Shown: in pieces, positions 47,139 to 57,300 of the stretch | Layout of the letters: each line of letters begins with the position of its first letter | How positions within the stretch are numbered: the first letter of the stretch is position 1 | Assembly (NCBI RefSeq): GCF_910592395.1 | Contig: NC_088313.1 | Coordinates: 11,322,937 to 11,386,936 of the forward strand | Reading direction: 5' to 3' | Origin: Lineus longissimus | Lineage: Eukaryota > Nemertea > Pilidiophora > Heteronemertea > Lineidae | Length of the DNA stretch: 64,000 nt | Notes under the pieces: model-generated | The model's database searches: none | The model's input: the letters and a program-made list of their open reading frames with translations, nothing else | Told to the model about the DNA's origin: nothing | Program-made: the position numbers and the translations under genes

Positions 47139-47627
47139 ATGTCAAGAACACGAGATTTTGAAGTATTCCCCGATATTGGGATTTGTGAAGTAGGGAGGAT
47201 ACCCGAGGACTCTTTCGAGGTCGTCAGTCAGGATTCAGAAGAGGTCAAAGACGAGGAAATGGTAGAAATCGAGCTAGCAGACTGGGAATTCCCTTGCTGC
47301 GTGACGTCATCTTCACAAGCAACAATATGGCGGAGTTCCGGACACCAGGCTGGATCATTCTTTGACGAAAACGGAACATATATACCTTTCAAATCGTATT
47401 TAATTTGTTTAATTTTGAAACCTTTTAGAATAGAAATTAATACCTCGCTGTTGGTCATTGGTTGTATAATCAAGACCGCTCGGGTAGACCTCAAATTACG
47501 TCCAAAACCCTCGGCGAAGCGCCTCGGGTTTTGGACTGCATTTTCGGTCTACCCAAGCGGTCTTGATTATACAACCAATGACCGCCAGCTCGGTATTAAT
47601 TCCTTAAATATTAGTAATATTGTATAG
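47139..47627 (+). CDS. Hypothetical acidic ORF near the 3' LTR
   Basis: A 162-codon frame whose N-terminal half is acidic (EVVSQDSEEVKDEEMVEIE) and preceded by GGTAGGTATAAAATTATG at ~47066. Its C-terminal half is encoded by the hairpin at 47452-47592. The composition suggests either a genuine small ORF extended by a MITE or a chance frame. No family recognised. Confidence 0.25.
   Translation: MSRTRDFEVFPDIGICEVGRIPEDSFEVVSQDSEEVKDEEMVEIELADWEFPCCVTSSSQATIWRSSGHQAGSFFDENGTYIPFKSYLICLILKPFRIEINTSLLVIGCIIKTARVDLKLRPKPSAKRLGFWTAFSVYPSGLDYTTNDRQLGINSLNISNIV
47452..47592. repeat. Foldback hairpin repeat
   Basis: GGTCATTGGTTGTATAATCA, AGACCGCTCGGGTAGACC and CCAAAACCC are inverted across a GGCGAAGCGCC centre to 47592. 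A further piece of the same end (AGCGGTCTTGG..AACCAATGACCGCC) lies at 47033-47063, so the element may be a larger, rearranged MITE. Confidence 0.75.
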
Positions 47628-47870
47628 TAATTATGTAAGTTTCTAGCTATATTGTTGTAAAACAGAAGTACATGTAATTGGTTGCATTGATATGTAACTT
47701 TGATACATGTTATAAGCTATTTTTGAATCCAGGTACTTTGAATCTAGGTACATGTAATCTTAGTTAGACTTCAGTGTAACTTCATAAACAGGACAGGTTA
47801 AGAAGTAAAGTAGGTTGTTTAGTTAAAAATCCAAAATCTTTGTTAAAGATTTTTTAGTAAATAAGGGGGA

Positions 47871-48088
47871 TGTGATGTATAAATAGCACAATATTTAGAG
47901 CAGGCCCAGACTCCTTTAATTAGGGCACGGGTTGTGTAGACCCTGTTCATCCGGGGATCTTCCGAGAAGAAGCGACGCGCTCAGCTTGTTCATGTGGTGG
48001 AGATTGTCATTTCGAATAATAAAGTGATATTCTACGATAAACCAGGACTTGCCTCTATTGAATGAAATGGAACCAGGAAAACATAACA
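47871..48088 (+). repeat. 3' LTR
   Basis: Identical to 25252-25469 except A for G at two sites. Followed by TAAT, the copy of the target duplication. Confidence 0.95.
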
Positions 48089-48181
48089 TAATACAAGTCT
48101 AAAACCATACTGTAGAGCACTTTACAGTACTGAACGGACTTGGATATGAATTGCAATAACATTGTTTATTCGCAACGCTAA

Positions 48182-48665
48182 AGCTTGCAGCACACTGGAC
48201 GCCAACTCCGGCGGCAAGGCGCGTTTTTTGCCGCAAGAGTCCTGAACGCCTGAAAAATCCGTAGTGTGCTACGGCCGGCGTCAGGCAAACGCCACTTGCC
48301 GCCACTTGCCGCCACTTGCCGCCAGATATCTAGCATGTTTGATTTTTGACGCCTGTAGCGGCGTCTGAATGCCAGTGAACGCAAGAAGAATCCAGGTGTG
48401 CTACGGATCGCCGCCAGAGTTGGCGTCAACCAGCGTCAACGGCGAGGCTTTGGCCAATCAGCTTGCGTCTTGACATCACATGATATCAAAATGGCAGCCC
48501 CCACGATTCTTGGAAGTGGCGGAAAAGACGCTACTGGACGCCAATTCTGAGTAGGTGTGCTATGATTGCGATCCACTGCCGTCAACTCTGGCGTCGAGCG
48601 GCGTTCAGTCGCGTTCAGTCTGACGCGCCTTGCCGCCGAAGTTGGCGTCCAGTGTGCTGCAAGCT
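48182..48665. mobile_element. ~484 bp MITE, TAA target duplication
   Basis: AGCTTGCAGCACACTGGACG, then CCAACTCCGGCGGCAAGGCGC, is inverted at the right end (GCGCCTTGCCGCCGAAGTTGG, CGTCCAGTGTGCTGCAAGCT). TAA flanks both sides (about 48179-48181 and 48666-48668). Internal GCCACTTGCC and GGCGTC words repeat, giving subterminal repeats. It has no coding capacity. Fits a PIF/Harbinger-mobilised MITE. The insertion lies just outside the LTR element. Confidence 0.8.
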
Positions 48666-48941
48666 TAAGAACGAACATCGGTGTTCAGCAAGGTATCAAG
48701 TTATTTCAGCACGAACAAATTACATGAATTATGGTACGACGTAGACTTTCACAGATATGGCGTTCAGACATTTAGTTGAAACGTTCAGATTAACGATTAT
48801 GCTTATTAAAAAAGCTCTATGAACACTTACCTTTCACTAACAGTTGATTTTGTTTTTTGTAGTCATTGTGGGCCACTTCTCTTCTATTAATATTAGGATA
48901 AGAATTGCAATAAAAATTGATGTGTAATGTTTTGATTACAG

Positions 48942-51360
48942 GGAGGTAGTGAATATGGCCCTGGTGATGACCCTGATGAATTCCAACCAGATGATATCCA
49001 AGAAAATCTCGCTAATGGTGCTGAAGAAAATAATGCTGGTGTTGCAGGTGTTGCAGAAAATATGGATTACAATGATGGTGTGCCTCATGAAATGGTAAGA
49101 TATTTAAACTAATGGCTCCACAAATAATATTGAATGAACGGTTTGATGGTTGAATACTTGAATTTAATTGCCAGTTCACTAGCAGTGGGCGGCATTTCGA
49201 GTTAATTAACCCCCCCCCCTGCAGTCTGTCTTGTGGGGGGGGGGGGGCAGTATTAGGAACCATGAGGAACTGGCAGACTGGTTGGGTGCGCTGCTGAGAA
49301 ATACAATTCAGGATGTCGGGCGGCCAGCATTATGAAGTAGTATGAAGACGTTATCTATTCTGCTGTTGATGGGGCAAATATTGAGCTGTCATGACTGAGT
49401 GACCGGCACACTGTGGTTTTAGATCCGCCAGTTCCTCATGAAAGCATTGGGAAAATACTTATCAGTATAAGTCGCCTAATCTTGTCTTTTTGAGAACCAT
49501 GCTTATACTACATTTCCAAATAATGAAAAAGAGGAAGCTGACTTCGTTTCACATGTTTGTATTTCAGATTACTACCTCAAACAATTACGAGAGGGTAAAA
49601 TATCTCAAGATGATTTCACTCTGATCTTAAATGTGGATGGTGTTCCACTCTTTTCTTCCAGCAAGGCATCCATGACTCCAATTCAATGTGCCCTTTTGGA
49701 GGTGAAAAATACTAGGAGTCAGATTTTTATGTGTGGTATGTGGTTTGGTGCAGAAAAGCCCAACACAGATGTTTTACTTGAACCTTTTGTAGATGAGTGT
49801 GGCACCCTCTCTGAAACAGGTGTGCAGTGGACAAACTCATTGGGCGAACAGGTTGTAACCAAAGTTCATCTTTTTGTTTGTACATCAGATGCTGTTGCCC
49901 GTCCAGTTCTTAGAAATTGCCAACAGTATAATGGTTATTTTGGTTGTGATTGGTGCTTGCAACGGGGAAGATATGTGCCGAAAGGAGGTGGAAATGTGAT
50001 GTGCTATCCTTACCAGGCTAATGCGGTGAAGCGGGTAAAGGTAGGATATGAACAAGATGCCTTAAGGGCTGTAAGAGAAAGAAACTTGATTAATGGTGTG
50101 AAGGGACCAAGTCTGCTGAGTTTACGTCCCACATTTGATATTGTGGAATCATTCGTGCCAGACTATATGCACTCGGTGCTTCTCGGTGTAATTCGATTTC
50201 TAGTTAATCTTTGGTTAGATCCAAAAAACGCTGCTGAGACCTACTATATTGATCTGGATGACCTTGCCAAAGTTAACCGTCGCCTCCTGAAAATCAAAGC
50301 ACCAACTGGCATTGCCAGGGCACCCAGATCTCTTGCAGAAAGAAAACATTGGAAAGCAACGGAGTGGCGAAATTTCCTCCTGTACTATTGCCTTCCAGTT
50401 CTTACAGGTGTGCTGCCAAGACCATATATTCAACATTTGTTCTTGTTGAGTAATTCAATAAATCTCCTTCTCCAAGATAAAATTCCACGAGATTCCCTTG
50501 TTGATATAGACCTTGCTCTCTGCAAGTTCGTGATAGGTATGGAAGATCTATATGGGGAAGAAAACTGCACGTTCAATGTTCATCAGCTAACACATATGGT
50601 GGATTCTGTGAGAAACTATGGGCCCATTTCAAATGTGTCCGCATTCATGTTTGAAGCGAATAATGGCAATTTGAAAAAAATGGTATCGGGAACACGCCAC
50701 ATTTCTTCACAAATTGCAGGCAAGTTCACTCTCTGGCGCAATCTCCCAGTCATGGCTAGGAAATGTCAAATTGAGCAGGCCAGAGTACCTGTACTAAATC
50801 TCTATGAACGTCTCCTAACTACAAAACGAAAGGTTCGCATATCTGTGCATATCAATGATGGATCAGTTGCTCTTGGTAGACCAAAAACGCGTGATCTAGA
50901 TGCTGCTGAGTTACTGGCTCTTGATACTTTTTTAGGGGTGATTGATGTTAGAATTCACAAGGTTAATTTCTACAAGAAGGTGTTGTTTGTTGGGATTGTG
51001 TATCAATCATCATCATATTGTGCTGGTTACAAGAGAGATAATTCTGTGGTACTGACAAATAATGGCACCTATGGTAGAATCAATGAAATGGTTGTTGTAG
51101 AAGTGTGTATTTGTGACAATGAATTGTGTCAGTGTGATCCACAGCCTATGCGTATTGTTTTCTTGAAAGAGTTCGCTGTACATTCTAGTCGCCTTTTCAC
51201 TGATAGGCAAGTAGGAATAACCCAATCAAGATTTCTTGCTACTGTAGCAGAAACAAATAGAACAATTGCTTGCAGAATATCTGATGTTCATAGAAAGTGT
51301 GTCCTTATGAGGATTGTTCCATCAGTATACGGCACCAATTATAAAGACAGAAGAAGGTGA
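48942..51360 (+). CDS. EnSpm/CACTA-like transposase (tnp2-type), two visible exons
   Basis: A 153 bp acidic exon (48942-49094; TTGATTACAG acceptor, GTAAGA donor) precedes a long exon from ~49568 (TTTGTATTTCAG acceptor) to TGA 51360. The long exon reads as a tnp2/DUF4218-type transposase: DFTLILNVDGVPLF, QIFMCGMWFGAEKP, a CDWC motif after CQQYNGYFG, the helical block FVPDYMHSVLLGVIRFL, and the DUF4218-like segment NVHQLTHMVDSVRNYG then FEANNGNLKKMVSG. Such enzymes excise CACTA elements. No CACTA termini were found within the window and the N-terminal zinc-finger exons are missing or in the poorly readable interval 49095-49567, so this may be incomplete. Intron 1 contains opposing C/G homopolymers at 49210-49247. 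Confidence 0.8.
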
Positions 51361-51878
51361 CTGAATAAACAGTTAATACTGTGTTAGCCCTGCTGTTACA
51401 TGATTGTGCTATGGTTTTTGTCCACGAAACCACTGTATAAAAACACTGACAGAATTGAAATACTGTGAAACCCTTTATTTTCATTGCCCTAAACTTTCAT
51501 GATATGGTAACTCATGACTTTTCCAATAAAAGTTGGCGATGACCATGGAAATATAATAGAAAATATGCATTTTAATACTACTAGAGAATTAATTTTCCCT
51601 TGATCGCAAAAACTTTTGTAAAATTCCCTCTGACCCCCTCTGTCCCGCCAGTCACCGTTACGATCAAGTCCCATTTATAAGGATTGTTACATCGTTTGCA
51701 TCTAATTCCTCTTGATATATTGAAAGACAAATGTGTTACGGGCACTTGGAGAGGGCCCTAGTGTGTTTCCTGAAAATACTAACATATTTTTACCTAGATT
51801 CATTTAGTCCTTGCAACTGGTGGGGCAGGCGAAATCCTACAGTATTGGGCTTGCAAAAATAAAGAGGGTTTCTTTTAT
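51361..51878. other. Non-coding; 3' flank of the CACTA-like gene
   Basis: ACTGTGAAACCCTTTATTTT at 51459 recurs inverted near 63588-63613, just outside the right 21 bp array. CAAAAATAAAGAGGGTTTC at 51854 lies just outside the left array and matches the same right-hand flank in direct orientation. A dispersed repeat therefore seems to abut both arrays. Confidence 0.5.
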
Positions 51879-52262
51879 GCGAGTTGCGAGTTGCGAGTTA
51901 CAAAGTGCGAGTTGCGAGTTACAAAGTGCGAGTTGCGAGTTAAAAAATGCGAGTTGCGAGTTACAAAGTGCGAGTTGCGAGTTAAAAAATGCGAGTTGCG
52001 AGTTACAAAGTGCGAGTTGCGAGTTAAAAAATGCGAGTTGCGAGTTACAAAGTGCGAGTTGCGAGTTAAAAAATGCGAGTTGCGAGTTACAAAGTGCGAG
52101 TTGCGAGTTAAAAAATGCGAGTTGCGAGTTACAAAGTGCGAGTTGCGAGTTAAAAAATGCGAGTTGCGAGTTACAAAGTGCGAGTTGCGAGTTACAAAAT
52201 GCGAGTTGCGAGTTACAAAGTGCGAGTTGCGAGTTACAAAGTGCGAGTTGCGAGTTACAAAG
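51879..52262 (+). repeat. Left inverted 21 bp minisatellite array
   Basis: About 18 units. Each is three heptamers: GCGAGTT, GCGAGTT, then ACAAAGT or AAAAAAT, with the two variants alternating over most of the array. Because 21 is a multiple of three, several frames stay open on both strands. These are not genes. Confidence 0.95.
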
Positions 52263-53320
52263 CAACTCCAGGTTCCGCCTCCTGAACATAATCAAGTATG
52301 GATGTCTTTATCAGTTATGGCTCTGGGTTGACCTCCTGTGGTGAAAGTTCAAGAATCTTTTTACAGCACATGTGGCATTACTTGGTATCAGTCCTGCACA
52401 AACAATAGTAAACATCACTGTGTACTACAGGATGTTGGTCCATTTTTAAATTAACCCAATCAACGCTATCAATGAACTGTTAGGCCATGGACCTTTGAAC
52501 TGTTAGGCCATGGACCTTTATACTATAAAGGTCCATGGGCATGGTATAGGCGTATATCGAATGAGTTTTCATTGCTGCAGATTACTAGGGTCAAATTTGC
52601 TCGTAATGGGCCTTAGCCCACAGGGCTCCAATTTTTAATTAATGGGCCTACTTTTAGTAACAAAACAATCATACATTTACAAAACAGGTTTCTTTTTATA
52701 ACAATATAAAATGTGGTTGTCAATGATCAACTGACATGACTGATATGACTGACAGACCCGTCCGTAATCTCACTTTGACAAGGCACTAGGCCTATATAGA
52801 GGCATATTGTGATAGCAAAGTCAAAGGCCAAGGCCAACTAATAACGGTAATGGGTTAATTCTAGCTATCGGGTATATTCCTTTCTAATGTCAATGATGTC
52901 CAGCTAGCTGCCCTTATATTAGTTAGACTGAACAATCTAGCCTCCAGTTTTTGGTTATTTTCCTAAAACTTTCCAACTAAAATTCTCAAGACCCTGCAAA
53001 AATCAGAAACAGTCAACATGTATGATGTCTATAAGACATGGAGCTTCACCAACATCACTGAAACTGTATACACCAGCTTATAAATGCACACTGTGTATCA
53101 AATCATAAACAGTCACCCAGCTGAGAAAAATTAGGGCTCACCAAGTGGCTGGTGATAAGGTTGATGAGATGGACCACTGACACATGTTTCAAGGACCATG
53201 ATCTTTGCAACTGGATATACATCAGCTGTAGCTTCAGGATAGCACCCATGATCCTTTCTGGCTTCTCACGTTGTTTTATTTGGCGTTTGGTGTTTCCAGC
53301 TTTGAATCCTGTCATTTTAT
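52263..53320. other. 5' region of the kinase-transposase gene
   Basis: No coding frame. CTGTTAGGCCATGGACCTTT is repeated twice at ~52479-52520 and followed by its partial inverse (AAAGGTCCATGG), forming a hairpin. The promoter of the downstream gene should lie here, but no TATA box was assigned. Confidence 0.5.
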
Positions 53321-54384
53321 GTGTACAAAATGTTCAAACTTCCATCAATCGGGATATCAAATAAACACGAGCCTTTGTTTGCTGGGATACCACGCTTTCG
53401 GTACCATGATCTCAAAGGAAAGGAGGAGATAGGCAGTGGCGGCTTTGGGAAAGTCTTGAAGTGTTGTCATTCTAATGAAACTGTGGCTGTTAAAGTATCA
53501 CATGAAGAGGATGATTATTCCATGCGGAACATGGCAAAGGAGGCACGACTTCTTCATGGACTTCGTAGTCCTCACATTGCCAATTTCAGATCAGTGTGCC
53601 TTGATCCGCCTTCCATAATGCTGGACTTCGAATGTTTCAGTTTTCGTCTTTTCGGTATTGATAGGGAATTCTATAACCTCAAAGAGTATCTGAATTTTCT
53701 GAACAAATTAGATGACGCGTCGTTCTTCTTCGAATTCCTTCCCAATACTTTGGACGACATTGTGCAAGGCCTCGGTTATCTCCATGGAAAGGGAGTGGCC
53801 CATCGGGATTTGAAGCCCCATAACATTCTAGTTTCGAACCAAAACTATGCTCATGTTCGAGCGGATGACCCTGGGTTCGCGCGTGTCTTTAAAGATCGAC
53901 CAATAACATGCAAATTGACCGATTTTGGAGAGAGTCGGTCAGACTTAATTCAGACTCGAACACTTGCAAATGCGAACACACGCACTGTTGAAAGAGGTAC
54001 GAATCCGTACCTTGCTCCAGAGGCAATAGTGCCAAGTCTAATGCTGAAATCTGCAACATCGGCTGATCTCTTCAAAATCGACATTTGGGCACTCGGCATG
54101 ACCATATTCGGCATTCTTAATCCAGGTCTCCCATTCCCGTTTCGCGAAGAATTCGAGGCTTTGCCGAAAGCAAAAGATGTTAGGGCTGACCCAACTGAGC
54201 AATTTAAGCAACACATCATAAATAAGCTTGAGAAAGGACAACGGCCCTCACCATCGATGAAGTATGCGAACCTCCAAAATACAGACTGGAGCAGTATAAG
54301 GAAAATATACAGGATGTGCACACTACAAAGCCCAGCAGCACGGCCGCTTGTTCAGGATATAATTCAGATGGTTCAGAACACAAG
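53321..54384 (+). other. Exon 1: protein kinase domain
   Basis: All main catalytic motifs are present: glycine loop IGSGGFGKV (about residues 37-45), VAVKVS with Lys58, a helix-C Glu near 74 (MAKEARLLHGL), HRDLKPHNILV with HRD at 161-163, DFGESR with DFG at 201-203, TNPYLAPEA with APE at 232-234, and IDIWALGMTIF. The family is Ser/Thr-like (Lys after HRDL; Leu-Ala-Pro-Glu). A subfamily could not be assigned. It looks catalytically competent. The exon ends CACAAG|GTAAGG; without splicing the frame would stop two bases later, which is why the last codons alone could suggest a complete gene. Confidence 0.92.
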
Positions 54385-57300
54385 GTAAGGCATTTTCATC
54401 CCGTAAACATCTCGGGTAAAATTCAATATAATTTGTGGTACGACTGGACATTGAGTATGGAGAATAACATTATAAAGACACATACATATCTATTTCAGGC
54501 ATCAAGGAAATTTAGGAAGTCATCATGCTGAGCAACCAGGGCCCAGTTACCTCGAAAGAAGGTCAGAAACAGCTGGGACTCATTGTGATGTAAACAGACC
54601 TCAACCAGGGCCGGATGATAGGTAACTAATAAAACTAATATATAACTATTTCAATCCCTGATGAAGCCCAAAAAAAAGTTTAATGGACCCTTGAAATGCA
54701 GTTTAAATGGCCATCAAACATTGTGTCAAATGAGTTCCATTATTTCATGTTTGCCAGGATGTGACATCTTTCATTAAATAGATATGAAGAAGAGCGGATA
54801 ACATATAAATATGTATTCGTATGTTACATGTGAAATATTTATTGATGTGTTATCCGGGTTCGACTTGAAGATTCCCGTCCATCAGAAAATAGATTCATCC
54901 GCTACAATTTATTATTGGTTGTAAATTGGTTCATTACCAGCGACATCGGGAGTCTTCCATTGAATATAAACAATAACTTCTTCGGTACCAAGTTAACTGA
55001 CGAAGTGGCCATCTTAATTGATCAACAGACAAACATGTTAATTTTTACAGAATTTAACATATTTCCACTGCCACCCCCCCCCCCCCCGAATCCAAACGCA
55101 GTCCATCACAACAATGCATATTTCCTATGGCTACTTGTACATTTCATGAACATAACCAAGATCCGTTATGCTTTCAGAAAGTCCTCTATCGTGCCAACAG
55201 AACCCAATTCTGACAATACCAATAACTTGACATTGGTAAGTAAATTATTTCTTTTGCTTTTTTGGGTTGATAGAACATCAGAGGCAGCCCTACAAAGAGA
55301 GAAATGACTAAAGTTTGTTAATTGTTGGGAGTTCTGACAAAAATATTAGCCCTAAACTCCCTTACTTGGCCTACAGCTCAGTCAACAGATAAATAGTCTA
55401 GTTGTTAGCTCACCTCTCAAGGCGAGCTTATACAATGACGTGGCGTCCGTCGTCGTCGTCCGTTGTCCGTTTATAGCGGAGCACGTTTCGTCACCGGTGG
55501 GCTATATATATGACTGAAATTCGGGTTACAAATTCATGACCAGGTCACCGCAGCGCACGTACCGAAAGGGTTTTAAGTCGCTTTTTTGTCATTAGTCTTT
55601 TAAATTTTATCTCTTTTCAGGTCGATTGGGAATATGTCGTTATGGGAGACTTTCACCAGGCCTCTGATAACATGTCTTATGACCAGTTTACTGGTTCACA
55701 GTGCAGTTCCATGTGTGTGATGGCGATAGTGTTTGCTCTTCTCGAAGCACCCGATGAGTGGACTAAATCAACAATTCACGAAATACTTATTCAGGGGAAC
55801 CAGGCACATGAAAAAGCACTGAGAGGACTAGGATGGCCAGAACTAAGGGCAGTCATGACAGTAGATATAGATGAGATTCCTGTCAACCAGTCTTGCATAG
55901 TCGATGGACAGCACATTGAAGCAAAAATTGATGTGTTAACTGGGGCAAAATTCGGATTTGATATGCAGGAAATACTAAATGACTCATTGCAGCCAACTTC
56001 TGATTGCTCATACGTGCTGAGAGTTGGTGATAGATCTAATGCGCTCTTGCGAGGACGGAATGGGACATGGTGTGTTTTTGACAGCCATGCCTGCGATGCA
56101 AATGGACAATGTGACCCAGACGGTAGCGCATGTCTTACAGTATTTGGATCAATAGGAAAGCTTGTCCGGAACCTCTCAAAACGATATCCTGATAATGGAC
56201 AGCAGATCGATTTGTTTCAAGTGGACGCAGTTATTTTGGCAGAACACGGTGAGTATTTAAGGTGATTTGATAACTGAATACCTGGGTCCTATCGCCTAGC
56301 TGTAGGATGCTTACAGTAACATAACATGCCGCTAGTTAGCTACTGGTCACACAATGATGTGCTAGACTTGGGATTGACGTGACAGCCTCCAATACAGACC
56401 CGAAGGAACGGGGCAGGGGGGGGGGGGGGGGTATAGGCTACGACTGGCATGACTTAATTCATATTGAATTTAAAGGCAAAATCTAAAACAGTAATCATTG
56501 CTTTCAGTTACTGGTCACAGAGAAAGCGAAGATAGAGAAGAGGGATCACTTGGTGGTGGTGGTGGTGGTGATGATACAGGTAAGATGATGTTATTCTTAT
56601 TGTATATTAGGTTCCCTATCGTCAAGGTTTGGAGTCATCTTGTTCAATCGTAGCGCACTATAGATGCATTTTGGCTTCTTTGTGTATACAGGTATTTTCC
56701 CTCAATGCAATGTCCCAGAGAAATTATAGTCCATCCCGATGGTCCATGGACCACGTGCATAGTTTGAGATCTTGAATGCCAGTTCATTGTGACCATGCAA
56801 TCCCCCTTTTAAAAAGGAGGACTGACTTCGTTTTGCGAGAAGTCACCAGTCGTTCGTTTCGAGCTCAGCTGTTTCTCACTTTTTATACAGACCAAAGGAG
56901 AAATGATATGAGGCCGCGATTAGGTGTCTTGAGTAGCATCATCAAGAGGCATTATGTATTGAATAACGCGTTTATAGATCCATGATTGAATGAATGAATG
57001 AAATCAGCTTATATATCGCCTTTCCAACGAAAACAATGTTCAAAATGTTCTTGGAGAGGAGAGTTCTCAAGTGTCTTCCGGAAGTTTCTTTCCTCAGGTC
57101 ATAGTTGCTCAGTGAGTTCCACATTCGTGGGGCATGCACTGAGAATGCCCTTACCCCAAATACAACATCATTTTGAGCTTTATCTCTAATTTTGTATTTA
57201 CAGGGTCCAACTCTATGGGAGGTGAGAGCATTCAAAAACATGACGAGCAGGATGTCCAGCTGTCATCAAGTTTAGAAAATGGACTTCAAAATGGACTTTC

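Larger units (their letters stand above)
46603..47870. other. 3' untranslated region of the LTR retrotransposon
   Basis: Resumes after the DIRS element and ends with the purine tract AAATAAGGGGGA at 47859-47870. It contains the hairpin listed at 47452-47592 and a frame starting at 47139 that may or may not be coding. Confidence 0.6.
25252..48088 (+). mobile_element. LTR retrotransposon (Gypsy/Metaviridae-type), with nested insertions
   Basis: The element is delimited by 218 bp LTRs (TGTGATG..CATAACA) with TAAT on both outer sides as a 4 bp target duplication. A primer-binding-site-like sequence (TGGTGCCGAACACCGGG) begins directly after the 5' LTR at 25470. A purine tract (AAATAAGGGGGA) ends directly before the 3' LTR. 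The order gag, protease, RT, RNase H, integrase is that of Gypsy-type elements. The LTRs differ at only two positions, both A/G, so insertion was recent. The DIRS-type element at 38133-46602 has been inserted into its 3' portion. Stops in gag and pol make this copy non-autonomous as read. Confidence 0.95.

Noticed and set aside
47139-47627. Confident gene call for the frame before the 3' LTR
   Set aside because: Half of it is encoded by a foldback repeat. Retained only as a low-confidence hypothetical.
51879-52262. CRISPR-like array of short repeats
   Set aside because: There are no unique spacers, the units are contiguous and the context is eukaryotic.
51811-52344. Long open frames on both strands through the 21 bp array (repeating CELRVTK / CELQSAS-type peptides)
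   Set aside because: The 21 bp unit is a multiple of three and lacks stops, so several frames stay open by arithmetic. No start context, domain or splice support.
53950-54321. Minus-strand frame opposite the kinase
   Set aside because: Shadow of the kinase exon, which has full catalytic motifs on the plus strand.
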